A stretch of 13,224 nt of DNA from an uncultured Pseudomonadota bacterium. GTDB taxonomy: Bacteria; Myxococcota_A; Polyangia; HGW-17. Both the position numbers and the translations under genes were made by a program. The notes under the pieces are model-generated. The model saw only the letters and a program-made list of their open reading frames with translations. It made no database searches and was not told the DNA's origin. Positions within the stretch are counted from its first letter, which is position 1, and every line of letters starts with the position of its first letter. Positions 1-7,588 of the stretch are shown in pieces. The DNA is taken from NCBI GenBank assembly GCA_938004375.1, contig CALKWH010000419.1, positions 1 to 13,224 of the forward strand. Direction: 5' to 3'.

Positions 1-46
1 ACCACCGAGATCTACACTCTTTCCCTACACGACGCTCTTCCGATCT
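1..46 (+). other. Illumina sequencing adapter (not genomic)
   Basis: These 46 bases match the 3' part of the Illumina P5/TruSeq universal adapter, ending in the familiar ...GCTCTTCCGATCT. Genomic sequence begins at 47, in the middle of a serpin reading frame. The same adapter occurs reverse-complemented at the other end, so the left edge is a library or assembly artefact and not a biological boundary. Confidence 0.98.
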
Positions 47-583
47 GTGGACTTCATGACCATGGACGCCTCGGCCATCCCGTACTACGAGGGCACCGGC
101 TACCGCGCCGTGGAGCTGCCGTTCGTGGGTGACGAGGCCTCGATGATCCTCGTGATGCCCGACGCCGGCACGTTCTCCACCTTCGAGGCCGCCTTCGACG
201 GCGCCGTCCTGGACACCATCACGCAGAACCTGGCCATCGAGCCGTACCTGTATCTGATGCTGCCCAAGTTCGACTTCCGGTTCAACCTGTCCCTCAAGCC
301 GGTCCTCGAGGCCCTGGGCATGACCGAGGCCTTCCAGATGGGCACCGCCGACTTCACCGGCATGCACACCCCGCTCGAGCTCTACATCTCCGACGTGGTC
401 CACGAGGCCTTCATCGCCATCGACGAGGCCGGCTGCGAGGCAGGTGCCGCCACCGCCGTGATCATGTCCGGCTTCGGCGAGATCGTCGAGTTCAAGCTCG
501 ACAGCCCCTTCCTGTTCTTCATCCGCGACCGCGAGACCGGCGTGATCCTGTTCGCCGGCCGCGTCACCGATCCGAGTCTGTAG
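47..583 (+). CDS. Serpin family protease inhibitor, C-terminal half (5' truncated)
   Basis: This is the C-terminal 178 residues of a serpin; full-length serpins are about 350-400 residues, so roughly the first half is lost at the adapter. The GTG at 47 is an internal Val codon (family pattern xDFM), not a start. Family motifs in order: VELPFVGDEASMILVMP (22-38), LPKFDF (72-77), LGMTEAF..ADFTGM (90-106), ISDVVHEAFIAIDEAG (114-129), the reactive-centre loop (about 129-146), then SPFLFFIRDRETGVILFAGRV (153-173). The hinge, GCEAGAATA, keeps small residues as in inhibitory serpins, with Cys in place of the usual Thr/Ser at P14. Loop length matches alpha-1-antitrypsin, placing P1-P1' at Phe143-Gly144, which would suit a chymotrypsin-like target. 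Inhibitory serpins trap serine or cysteine proteases covalently. Export cannot be judged because the N-terminus is missing. The 3' end overlaps the convergent beta-helix gene by 20 bp. Confidence 0.93.
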   Translation: MDFMTMDASAIPYYEGTGYRAVELPFVGDEASMILVMPDAGTFSTFEAAFDGAVLDTITQNLAIEPYLYLMLPKFDFRFNLSLKPVLEALGMTEAFQMGTADFTGMHTPLELYISDVVHEAFIAIDEAGCEAGAATAVIMSGFGEIVEFKLDSPFLFFIRDRETGVILFAGRVTDPSL

Positions 584-1631
584 CGGTTGACCGCGACCGC
601 GTCACGAACCACAGCATGACCAGCGGCAACAGCATCGGGAAGGGGGCGACGGGGCCGCGGCCGCCGGCGTGGGAGCAGCCGCAGCCGTCGTCGGACGCCG
701 GCTTCTCGTCGGACCCTTCTGCCCGGCACAGGGCGGAGCAGCCGTCGCCGTCGACCACGTTGCCGTCGTCGCAGTCCTCGTCGTCGTCGAGGGCCCCGTC
801 TCCGCAGACCGGCGCGGACACCGGGGTCGCGTCTTTGAACCCGTCGGCCAGCGTCCAGCCGGGGTTGCCGCCGTCGTCGAAGCGGTAGGCCCCGACGTCG
901 GCCGAGCCGGCCCGAGCCGTGCCGTTGAAGTCGTCGGGGGCCAGGTGATCGGTGTCCGCCGCGCCCACGAGGGCACCGTCGGCGAGCGGGAAGCAGTCCA
1001 GCGGCAGCGCGTCGTCGAGGTGGGCGTCCACGAAGTCCAGGGCCAGATCGCCCGCGGCGAGTCCCGGCTGGGCCGACCCGTCGAGGCCGCCGGTGCCCAC
1101 GTTGCCCGCGATCACCAACGTGTAGTCGGAGCCCACCACGCGGATGGCGAAGCCCCCCTCGGCGTAGACGGCGTTGTTGGCCACCACCACGTCGCCGGTC
1201 GCGTTGCGCACGGCCAGCGCGTCGCCGTCGCGGTTGAACACGGTGTTGTGGACCACCACCTGGTTCCCCGGGGCGCCGCTCTGGTGCGGTTGCAGCGCGA
1301 TGCCCGTGCCCACGGCGCCCAGAATGATGTTGTTGCGGATGATCGCGTCCGCGGCCGACTGGATGCCGTGGTCGCCGCAGCCCCAGAGCAGGTTGCGCTC
1401 GATGACGTTGGCCGGACCGTTGCCCAAGGCGGCGTAGGTGAGGATGCAGGCGAAACTGAACCGCTCGGTGAGCGTGTAGGTGCCGGCCTCGAGCACCAAC
1501 TCGTCACCGGGGGCCAGCGCGTTGATGACGACCTCGACGTCGTCGGCGGGGCCGGCGGTGATCAAGGCCGCGCGGGCAGGCAGGGTAGGGATGCTCAGGG
1601 TAAAGAGGCAGCAGAAGAAGATGGTCCTCAT
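564..1631 (-). CDS. Secreted right-handed beta-helix protein with Cys-rich repeat and MYXO-CTERM-like tail
   Basis: A 355-residue exported protein. The start at 1631 is chosen because AAGGGAG lies 5 nt upstream and the protein then opens with a signal peptide (1-21, likely cut after ARA). An upstream in-frame ATG would add 34 non-signal residues. Residues 26-255 form a parallel beta-helix (pectin-lyase-like fold): ANVIERNLLWGCGDHGIQ, DAIIRNNIILG, VVVHNTVFNRDGDAL, VVVANNAVYAEGGFAIRV, closing with the common DVGAYRFD. Residues 276-303 are one Myxococcus cysteine-rich repeat (CGDG..DDDEDCDDGN..DGDGCS..C). Residues 316-345 have GCGC, a hydrophobic segment and an Arg-rich end, as in MYXO-CTERM sorting tails. 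The N-terminal helix coils look missing between residues 60 and 61 (see findings). Surface anchoring is inferred from the tail. The substrate is unknown; many relatives have no known enzymatic activity. Confidence 0.88.
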   Translation of the reverse strand: MRTIFFCCLFTLSIPTLPARAALITAGPADDVEVVINALAPGDELVLEAGTYTLTERFSFACILTYAALGNGPANVIERNLLWGCGDHGIQSAADAIIRNNIILGAVGTGIALQPHQSGAPGNQVVVHNTVFNRDGDALAVRNATGDVVVANNAVYAEGGFAIRVVGSDYTLVIAGNVGTGGLDGSAQPGLAAGDLALDFVDAHLDDALPLDCFPLADGALVGAADTDHLAPDDFNGTARAGSADVGAYRFDDGGNPGWTLADGFKDATPVSAPVCGDGALDDDEDCDDGNVVDGDGCSALCRAEGSDEKPASDDGCGCSHAGGRGPVAPFPMLLPLVMLWFVTRSRSTATDSDR

Positions 1632-1652
1632 GGGGGCTCCCTTCGTGTTCTT

Positions 1653-1682
1653 CTTGTACATCGCCCGGTGCGGATCTGTCAA
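1653..1682 (-). promoter_or_regulatory. Candidate sigma-70-type promoter for the beta-helix gene
   Basis: On the minus strand a perfect -35 TTGACA (1682-1677) is followed after 18 nt by TACAAG (1658-1653), which matches four of six -10 positions. Transcription would start near 1646, about 15 nt before the ATG at 1631, leaving just enough leader for the AAGGGAG ribosome-binding site at 1643-1637. The position is good, but the -10 is imperfect and this is a by-eye call. Confidence 0.45.
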
Positions 1683-1795
1683 GCCACGGAAGCAGGCATG
1701 ACAGGGCGATCGAGTTCTGTTTTGGCTGGACAAGGGGTCAACTTCTGATCCACCAGAACGGATTCTCGATTACGATTTGGAGTTGGAAGGACGAA

Positions 1796-1808
1796 AGGCA
1801 AAATGCCT
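1796..1808 (-). terminator. Weak stem-loop downstream of the RCC1 lipoprotein gene
   Basis: AGGCA and TGCCT form a 5-bp stem with a 3-nt loop, 15 nt past the TAG of the 1824-6728 gene. On the minus strand it is followed only by TTCG, so the U-tract is poor. It may be a weak terminator; the short stem makes this uncertain. Confidence 0.25.
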
Positions 1809-1823
1809 AAATTGGTCGGCTCT

Positions 1824-4800
1824 CTAGGGGCGGATGATGGTGGGAACGGTCGCCGTGACGTTCGATTGATCCCCGACCTGACCCCACTCGTTGTACCCCC
1901 AGCACCAGCCCTCGGCGCCACCGAGGAGGTACATGCAGACGTGGTCGCCGCCGGCGTCGATCGAAAAGATGTCGGTGAAGGTCCCGTACAGGGGACCCGC
2001 CAGCATGCGCATCGTGTAGGTGTTGTCTCCGAGCTGGCCATGGATATTGTTGCCCCAACAATTGACCTCACCCCCGGTGACGATCGCGCAGGTGAACTTG
2101 GTGCCGGCCGAGACCTGAAGAGCGCCGGACAGGTCGACCACGGAGACAGGGGAAGATTTCCATGCGGTCGTGCCGTCTCCGAGTTGTCCCTTGTCACTGT
2201 TGCCCCAGCACTTGACGACCCCGTCGGTTTGGCGGACCGCGCAGGCGTGATCGAAGCCCGCGGAGACCATCGACGGATAATCCATGTTGACCACAGTGGA
2301 GGGGTATAAGTAACTCGTGGTGCCGCCGTTCCCGAGTTGACCGATATTGTTGAGGCCCCAGCAGCGGACCCGCTTTTGCGCTCCGTTGTGCGCGCTGCAG
2401 GTGAAATGGCGGCCCGCGGAGATGCTGATGACGTCGTTGTAGCCGCCGCTGACGTTCACTGGGGTGGTGCTGCCGATGGTGGAGTTGTTCCCGAGCTGGC
2501 CGCTGTTGTTGTTCATTGCGCCCCAGCACATCATGGTGAAGCTCGGGGCGGTGCCGAGGCGCGCGCAGGTGTGGTTGACGCCGGCCGTGACCTCGACGAC
2601 GCCGGTCAGGTTGAGCGTCGAGACGGGCGTTTCCCGGCTGATCTGGGTGCCGTCCCCGAGCTGGCCGTCTGCATTATATCCCCAGCACTTCACCGTGCCG
2701 TTGCTCAGGACCGCGCAGGTATGGCTCTCCCCGGCCGAGACCGAGACCGCGTCGTTGATGCCGGGGACGAGGGTCGGGACGTCGCTGGGGAGGTCGGTGC
2801 CGTTGCCAAGTTGATACAGATTGTTTCTGCCCCAGCACCGGACGGTGCCGTCATCGAAGACCGCGCAGGAGTGATTGGCTCCGGCCGAGATCGAGACGAT
2901 GTCGGTGCACTGGGTCTCGTCGAACCAGCAGGTCCCCGGGTCGCAGGCCAGGGTTCCCGTGAAATACTGTTGGGTCCGGCAGGACTGGCCGTTCAGGTTG
3001 GCGCCTTCGCACTCCTCGCTCCATCCCGCCTGGATGATGCCGTCGCCGCAGCGCCCGTAGGACTCGCAGACCGACAGATTGAAGTCACAGTTGGCCTGGC
3101 ACGAGAGCGATCCGGCGTAGTACCCGAGGGAGATGCAGGTCTGGCCGCCCAGTTCGGTACCCTCGCAGTCCTCGTAGCCGTTCTGGAAGATGCCGTCGCC
3201 GCACGAGCCGTTGCAGAATGTCAGGATTTGGCACTCCGCGTCGCAGGCGAGCGTTCCGGTGTAGAAGCCGTAGTTTGTGCAGTCATATCCGTCCGGCACG
3301 CTGCCGTCGCACTCCTCCAGGAAGACGGGCTGCACGATGCCGTCGCCGCAGCGGCCGTAGCTCTCGCAGTCGGACTGGTCCTTGTCCATGCACTGGTTGA
3401 CGCACCAGAGCTGGCCGTCGTAGAAACCGCGCGCCTGGCACGAATCGGGGATGGTGCCCCACCAGCCCATGTCGCTGCCGTCGCAGACCTCGCCATGAAG
3501 ATCCTGGATCAGACCGTCGCCGCACTTGCCCTCGTTGACGCAGGAGGCGATGTTGAAGTCATGGCAGTCGGGTTGGCAGGTCAGGGAGCCGCCGTAGTAG
3601 CCCAGGCTCCCGCAGGAGGAGCCCTCGAGGTCGCCGCCGTCGCAGACCTCACCGAACTCGGTCTGTGCGTTGTTGTCGCCGCAGCGGCCCGAGCAGGTGT
3701 TGGTCACGAAACTGCGACAGTCCGCGGCGCAGGTGGGAGTGCCGGTATAGTAGCCCTCGTCGGTGCAGGTCCGGCCGTTGAGCGAGTTGCGGTCGCAGAC
3801 CTCGCCGTAGCCGCCCTGGATGATGTCGTCTCCGCAGCGGCCGACGGCCGCGCACGGGGAGATGACGAAGCGGCAGTCGCTGCCGCAGGTGAGGGTGCCG
3901 CCGTAGAACCCCAGGGATTCGCAGGAGGCGTTGTTGAGGTTGGAGCCGTCGCACTCCTCGCCGTAGGCACCCTGGATCACGCCGTCTCCGCAGCGGCCGA
4001 CGGCGGCGCAGCCGGTCTCGTCGAAGCCGAGGCAATCGGCGTCGCACGCGAGCGCGCCGCCGTAGTAACCGAGGGACTGGCAGGTCTGCCCGGCCAGGGC
4101 GGTGCCGTCGCAGGCCTCACCGTAACTGACCTGTCGGGTGTTGTCTCCGCAGCGGCCGTACGTGGCACAGTTGGACTCGTTGAAGCCCAGGCAGTTGGCC
4201 TGGCAGGTGAGGGTGCCGCCATACCAGCCGCGAGACTGGCAGGTCTGGGAGTTGAGGTTGTTCAGGTCGCAGGCCTCGTTGTAGTCGGGCTGGATGATCG
4301 CGTCCCCGCACTTGCCCTGGGCGGCGCAGTCGGTCTGGTCGAAGTTCTGGCAGTTGGCCTGGCAGGCCAGGGTGCCGCCGTACCAGCCTTTGGTGATGCA
4401 GGTCTGGAAGTTCAGGGCGGCGCCGTCGCAGACTTCTCCGAAGCCGGCCTGGATGGAGGTGTCACCGCAGCGGCCGTAGGCGGCGCAGTTGGTCAGGTTG
4501 AAGTCGCAGTTGGCCTGGCATGAGAGGGTGCCGCCGTACCAGCCCAGGCTGCTGCAGGACTGGGAGTTGAGGTTGGCGCCGTCGCAGTCCTCGCCGAAGA
4601 GGGTCTGGACGAGGGCGTCTCCGCAGCGGCCGGCCGCGATGCAGGAGGTCTCGTTGAACCCGTGGCAGTCGGGGTCGCAGGAGAGGGTCCCGTCGTAGAA
4701 GCCGCGGGAGACGCAGGACTGGCCGTTGAGATCGGCGCCGTCGCAGAGCTCGCCGAAGGAGAGCTGGGTGGCGCCGTCGCCGCAGTTCTGGGAGCAGCCG

Positions 4801-6728
4801 GACGTGACCAGGCGGCAGTTCGCGTCGCAAGAGAGCGTCCCCGTGTAGAAGCCGAAGGTGCCGCAGGTCTGGGCGTTGAGGTTGCTGCCGTCGCACTCCT
4901 CGCCGTAGGCGGCCTGGATCACGCCGTCGCCGCAGCGGCCGACGGCGGCGCAGCCAGACTCGTCGAAGGACCCGCAGTTGGCCGCGCAGGCCAGCGTCCC
5001 GCCATGGAAGCCGCGGGAGGTGCAGGTCTGGCCTGCCAGGCTGGTGCCGTCGCAGACCTCTCCGTGACCGCCCTGGATGGTGTTGTCGCCGCAGCGGCCG
5101 AATGGTTCGCAATCTGTGATGTCGAAGTCGCAGCCGGAGGTGCAGGCGAGCTCGCCGCCGTAGTATCCCAGGTTGATGCAGGCGGTGCCGTTGAGGTTGG
5201 TGCCGTCACAGTCCTCGCCGTAGGCGGTCTGGACGGTGGCGTCACCGCAGCGGCCGAAGCCGGCGCAGCCGGTCTCGACGAAGGTTCGGCAGTCGGCGGA
5301 GCAGGCCAGCGTGCCGCCATAGAAGCCTCGGGACAGGCAGGTCTGGGAGGCGAGGTTGGCGCCGTCGCACACCTCGGAGAAGCCGGCCTGGACCGTGGCG
5401 TCGCCGCAGCGGCCGACGGCGGCGCAGGCCGTGGTGTCGAACGCGCAGGTCGAGCCGCAGGCGAGGACGCCGCCGTAGAAGCCCAGTCCTTCGCAGGTCT
5501 GGCCCGAGAGCTCGGCGCCGTCGCAGGCCTCTCCAAAGGTGGCATGCAGGGTGCCGTCGCCGCAGCGACCGTAGGTGGCGCAGTCGGAGGTGTCGAAGGC
5601 GCAGCCGGCGGTGCAGGCGAGCTCGCCGCCGTAGTACCCCAGATTGATGCAGGCGGTGCCGTTGAGGTTGGCGCCGTCGCAGGTCTCGCCATAGGCGGCC
5701 TGGACGGTGGTGTCGCCACAGCGGCCGACGGCAGAGCAGGAGGTCTCGTCGAAGTCGCTGCAGTCGGAGGCGCAGGCGAGGGTGCCGCCGTGGTAGCCCC
5801 GGGTGACGCAGGTCTGGTCGTCGAGGTTCGTCCCGTCGCAGGCCTCGCCGAAGGACACCTGGAGGGTGGTGTCGCCGCAGCGGCCGACGATGACGCAGTC
5901 GGTCTCGTCGAAGGCTCCGCAGTCGGCGTTGCAGGCGAGGTCGCCGCCGTAGTAGCCGCGGGAGACGCAGGTCTGGCCGTCCAGGTTGGCGCCGTCGCAG
6001 GCCTCGTCGAAGTTGGCCTGGATGAGCTCGTCACCGCAGGAGCCGATGGTCTCGCAGCCGGCGGTGTCGAACTGGCAGTCGGCGCCGCAGGTGAGCGTGC
6101 CGCCGTAGAATCCGAGGCCAAGGCAGGTCTCGCCGTCCAGGTTGGAACCCTCGCAGACCTCGCCGTACATGGCCTGGAGGTTGCCGTCGCCGCAGCGGCC
6201 GTAGGAGATGCACGAGCTCAGGTCGAAGCGACAGTCGGCGTTGCAGACGAGGGTGCCGTCATAGTAGCCCAGGTTCTCGCAGGTCTCCCCATCCAGATTG
6301 GTCCCCTCGCACTGTTCGAAGGGGGAGGAGATGGTGTCGTCCCCGCAGACGGCCTGGACCTCGCACCCGCTGATGTCGAAGTGACAGTCCTCGGTGCAGG
6401 CCAGCGTCCCCGCGCCCAGCCCCTGGCTCTGGCAGGTCTCGCCGGCCAGGTTCGTCCCCTCGCACTGTTCATAGACCGCCTGAACCACCCCGTCGCCGCA
6501 CCTCGAGGAGCACATCGAGGTGTCCAGGGTGCAGTCGGACTTGCAGCGCAGGGGACCAGTGGAACTGTAATATCCGAGCGCCTCGCAGGTGGTGACGGGC
6601 ATCTCGCTGCCGTCGCAGGCCTCGCCGGGGTCCAGGAACCCGTCGCCGCAGTTGTCGGTGGTCGTGACCTTGGCGTCGCAGGCGGCCAGCATTAAAGAAA
6701 TGGCGATTAATAAATATCCTATTTTCAT
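1824..6728 (-). CDS. Giant Cys-rich repeat lipoprotein with seven-bladed RCC1 propeller
   Basis: A 1634-residue surface lipoprotein. The start at 6728 has GGGAG about 7 nt upstream and opens a lipoprotein signal, MKIGYLLIAISLMLAAC, with the lipidated Cys at 17; the +2 residue is Asp. Residues 26-1278 are 24 tandem repeats of about 50-53 residues, each beginning CGDG, then CDG.NL.GQTC, G[FYW]YGGTL.C, DC and a last Cys. All 24 keep six cysteines (144 in total, enough for three disulfides per repeat). Residues 1279-1634 are seven RCC1/ATS1 repeats with the motif CWG.N..GQLG.GT, matching the seven blades of a complete beta-propeller; every blade has a Cys pair (AG..H.C ... CWG). No C-terminal membrane segment or sorting tail is present. 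The shape suggested is a lipid-anchored, disulfide-braced stalk with a propeller head, consistent with binding or adhesion, but no ligand or enzymatic role can be read. A nearby 6-Cys-free relative is the single Cys-rich repeat in the next gene downstream. Confidence 0.92.
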   Translation of the reverse strand: MKIGYLLIAISLMLAACDAKVTTTDNCGDGFLDPGEACDGSEMPVTTCEALGYYSSTGPLRCKSDCTLDTSMCSSRCGDGVVQAVYEQCEGTNLAGETCQSQGLGAGTLACTEDCHFDISGCEVQAVCGDDTISSPFEQCEGTNLDGETCENLGYYDGTLVCNADCRFDLSSCISYGRCGDGNLQAMYGEVCEGSNLDGETCLGLGFYGGTLTCGADCQFDTAGCETIGSCGDELIQANFDEACDGANLDGQTCVSRGYYGGDLACNADCGAFDETDCVIVGRCGDTTLQVSFGEACDGTNLDDQTCVTRGYHGGTLACASDCSDFDETSCSAVGRCGDTTVQAAYGETCDGANLNGTACINLGYYGGELACTAGCAFDTSDCATYGRCGDGTLHATFGEACDGAELSGQTCEGLGFYGGVLACGSTCAFDTTACAAVGRCGDATVQAGFSEVCDGANLASQTCLSRGFYGGTLACSADCRTFVETGCAGFGRCGDATVQTAYGEDCDGTNLNGTACINLGYYGGELACTSGCDFDITDCEPFGRCGDNTIQGGHGEVCDGTSLAGQTCTSRGFHGGTLACAANCGSFDESGCAAVGRCGDGVIQAAYGEECDGSNLNAQTCGTFGFYTGTLSCDANCRLVTSGCSQNCGDGATQLSFGELCDGADLNGQSCVSRGFYDGTLSCDPDCHGFNETSCIAAGRCGDALVQTLFGEDCDGANLNSQSCSSLGWYGGTLSCQANCDFNLTNCAAYGRCGDTSIQAGFGEVCDGAALNFQTCITKGWYGGTLACQANCQNFDQTDCAAQGKCGDAIIQPDYNEACDLNNLNSQTCQSRGWYGGTLTCQANCLGFNESNCATYGRCGDNTRQVSYGEACDGTALAGQTCQSLGYYGGALACDADCLGFDETGCAAVGRCGDGVIQGAYGEECDGSNLNNASCESLGFYGGTLTCGSDCRFVISPCAAVGRCGDDIIQGGYGEVCDRNSLNGRTCTDEGYYTGTPTCAADCRSFVTNTCSGRCGDNNAQTEFGEVCDGGDLEGSSCGSLGYYGGSLTCQPDCHDFNIASCVNEGKCGDGLIQDLHGEVCDGSDMGWWGTIPDSCQARGFYDGQLWCVNQCMDKDQSDCESYGRCGDGIVQPVFLEECDGSVPDGYDCTNYGFYTGTLACDAECQILTFCNGSCGDGIFQNGYEDCEGTELGGQTCISLGYYAGSLSCQANCDFNLSVCESYGRCGDGIIQAGWSEECEGANLNGQSCRTQQYFTGTLACDPGTCWFDETQCTDIVSISAGANHSCAVFDDGTVRCWGRNNLYQLGNGTDLPSDVPTLVPGINDAVSVSAGESHTCAVLSNGTVKCWGYNADGQLGDGTQISRETPVSTLNLTGVVEVTAGVNHTCARLGTAPSFTMMCWGAMNNNSGQLGNNSTIGSTTPVNVSGGYNDVISISAGRHFTCSAHNGAQKRVRCWGLNNIGQLGNGGTTSYLYPSTVVNMDYPSMVSAGFDHACAVRQTDGVVKCWGNSDKGQLGDGTTAWKSSPVSVVDLSGALQVSAGTKFTCAIVTGGEVNCWGNNIHGQLGDNTYTMRMLAGPLYGTFTDIFSIDAGGDHVCMYLLGGAEGWCWGYNEWGQVGDQSNVTATVPTIIRP
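2895..6653 (-). repeat. 24 tandem ~156-bp coding repeats (six-Cys module)
   Basis: The DNA shows a period of about 156 bp, one unit per protein module, with recurring words such as the complement of CGGCCGCTGCGGCGAC at unit starts. Most units have diverged, but two pairs remain close. 5140-5256 and 5611-5727 (offset 471 bp) differ at about 11 of 117 aligned bases. 3933-4026 and 4875-4968 (offset 942 bp, twice 471) differ at about 7 of 94. This indicates later duplication or gene conversion on top of older amplification. Copy number in a short-read assembly should be treated with care. Confidence 0.9.
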
Positions 6729-6925
6729 GACGGACTCCCGGATGAAATGGTTCGATTCAATATACTGACCGGGATTGGCCCCCACGTCAATGCGGATTTC
6801 CAGGATTCTCTGCGGGTAGAATCAAAAGTAAATAATTAAAATTACAGTTGCGGGGGACGACCAAATCCGGTATCAACGGGGTCAACGCCGCTGGTGGCGC
6901 AACCCAACTTGAAAAGGAGTCCATC
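6729..6925. promoter_or_regulatory. Divergent intergenic promoter region
   Basis: These 197 bp separate the divergent starts of the RCC1 lipoprotein (minus) and a beta-barrel gene (plus). There is an unusually AT-rich core at about 6826-6846 in an otherwise GC-rich window. For the minus gene, TTGACG (6790-6785) and TATATT (6764-6759) are visible, but with a 20-nt spacer. For the plus gene, TAAAAT (6837-6842) could be a -10, with no convincing -35. No sigma-54 element was found here. Confidence 0.5.
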
Positions 6926-7570
6926 ATGAAATCGTTTTATTCTTTGTTGTTCGCAGCTATACTGACCGTCCCTTCCCTGGCCCTGGCCCAGGAGACCGCC
7001 CCCGCCGGTGACACGCCGCTCAAGACTGGCACCATGTCCCTGATGTTCAGTTTCGGCGCCTTCAACGGCACCGGCCTCACCGACGGCCACTTCCTGGCGG
7101 GTGCCCCCGCCGACCAGATTGACATGGAGCCCAGGGCCGGACTCGTCGCCGCCTACGGCGCCGGTGGACGTTACTACATCAATGATCAACTGGCTGTCCG
7201 CGCGTCCCTCGCCCTGCAGAACACCTCCCGGGACGCCGAGGGCGACGAGAGCTCATTCTTTATGCTCGGCCTTGGTGGTGGTGTGCAGTATCACCTGATC
7301 ACTGCCGGCAAGGTATCCATGTACGCCGGCGGCCTGCTGGGCTTCTACTTGGGCACGATCGAGGAAGAGGGCCGGGATGATGTGGACATCACGGGCTTCG
7401 GTCTTTATGGCGTGCTGGGCGCCGAGTACTACATCAACCGCGGCCTGAGCATTGGCGCCGAGTACATGCTGGGCTTCACCAGCACGGGCACCGAGCAGGG
7501 CGACTTCGAGACGGACTTCACGGACATTTCCGTCCACTCCTTCTCCTTCCACCTCGGTTTCCATTTCTAA
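6926..7570 (+). CDS. Outer-membrane beta-barrel protein (OmpA/Opa-like porin family)
   Basis: A 214-residue protein, started at the ATG 6926 because AAGGAG sits exactly 6 nt upstream and a standard signal peptide follows (1-21, cut after ALA). The remainder alternates hydrophobic and polar residues in strand-like segments rich in Gly and aromatics: MSLMFSFGAF, AGLVAAYGAGGRYYI, LAVRASLALQN, FFMLGLGGGVQYHL, KVSMYAGGLLGFYLG, FGLYGVLGAEYYI, LSIGAEYMLGF, VHSFSFHLGFHF. That makes about eight strands, the size of a small OmpA/OmpW/Opa-type barrel, and the C-terminal Phe fits the BAM recognition signal. The ligand and role (structural or transport) cannot be told. It diverges from the RCC1 lipoprotein gene and converges on the next barrel gene, 18 bp away. 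A longer in-frame reading from a TTG at 6848 is possible but lacks a Shine-Dalgarno and a signal peptide. Confidence 0.85.
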   Translation: MKSFYSLLFAAILTVPSLALAQETAPAGDTPLKTGTMSLMFSFGAFNGTGLTDGHFLAGAPADQIDMEPRAGLVAAYGAGGRYYINDQLAVRASLALQNTSRDAEGDESSFFMLGLGGGVQYHLITAGKVSMYAGGLLGFYLGTIEEEGRDDVDITGFGLYGVLGAEYYINRGLSIGAEYMLGFTSTGTEQGDFETDFTDISVHSFSFHLGFHF

Positions 7571-7588
7571 AGAATTTGAACCGGAGAA

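Noticed and set aside
2895..6653. CRISPR-like or satellite array
   Set aside because: The period of about 156 bp corresponds to whole protein modules with conserved cysteines; there are no short identical repeats with unique spacers and no cas genes.
2337..6695. Long plus-strand open frames of 728 and 677 codons opposite the RCC1 lipoprotein gene
   Set aside because: They are repetitive Ala/Val/Gly shadows of the 156-bp coding repeat on a GC-rich antisense strand. They have no domain, signal peptide or ribosome-binding site, whereas the minus frame has clear motifs throughout.
6759..6790. Sigma-70 promoter TTGACG ... TATATT for the RCC1 lipoprotein gene
   Set aside because: The spacer is 20 nt, longer than is usual; kept only as part of the general intergenic description.
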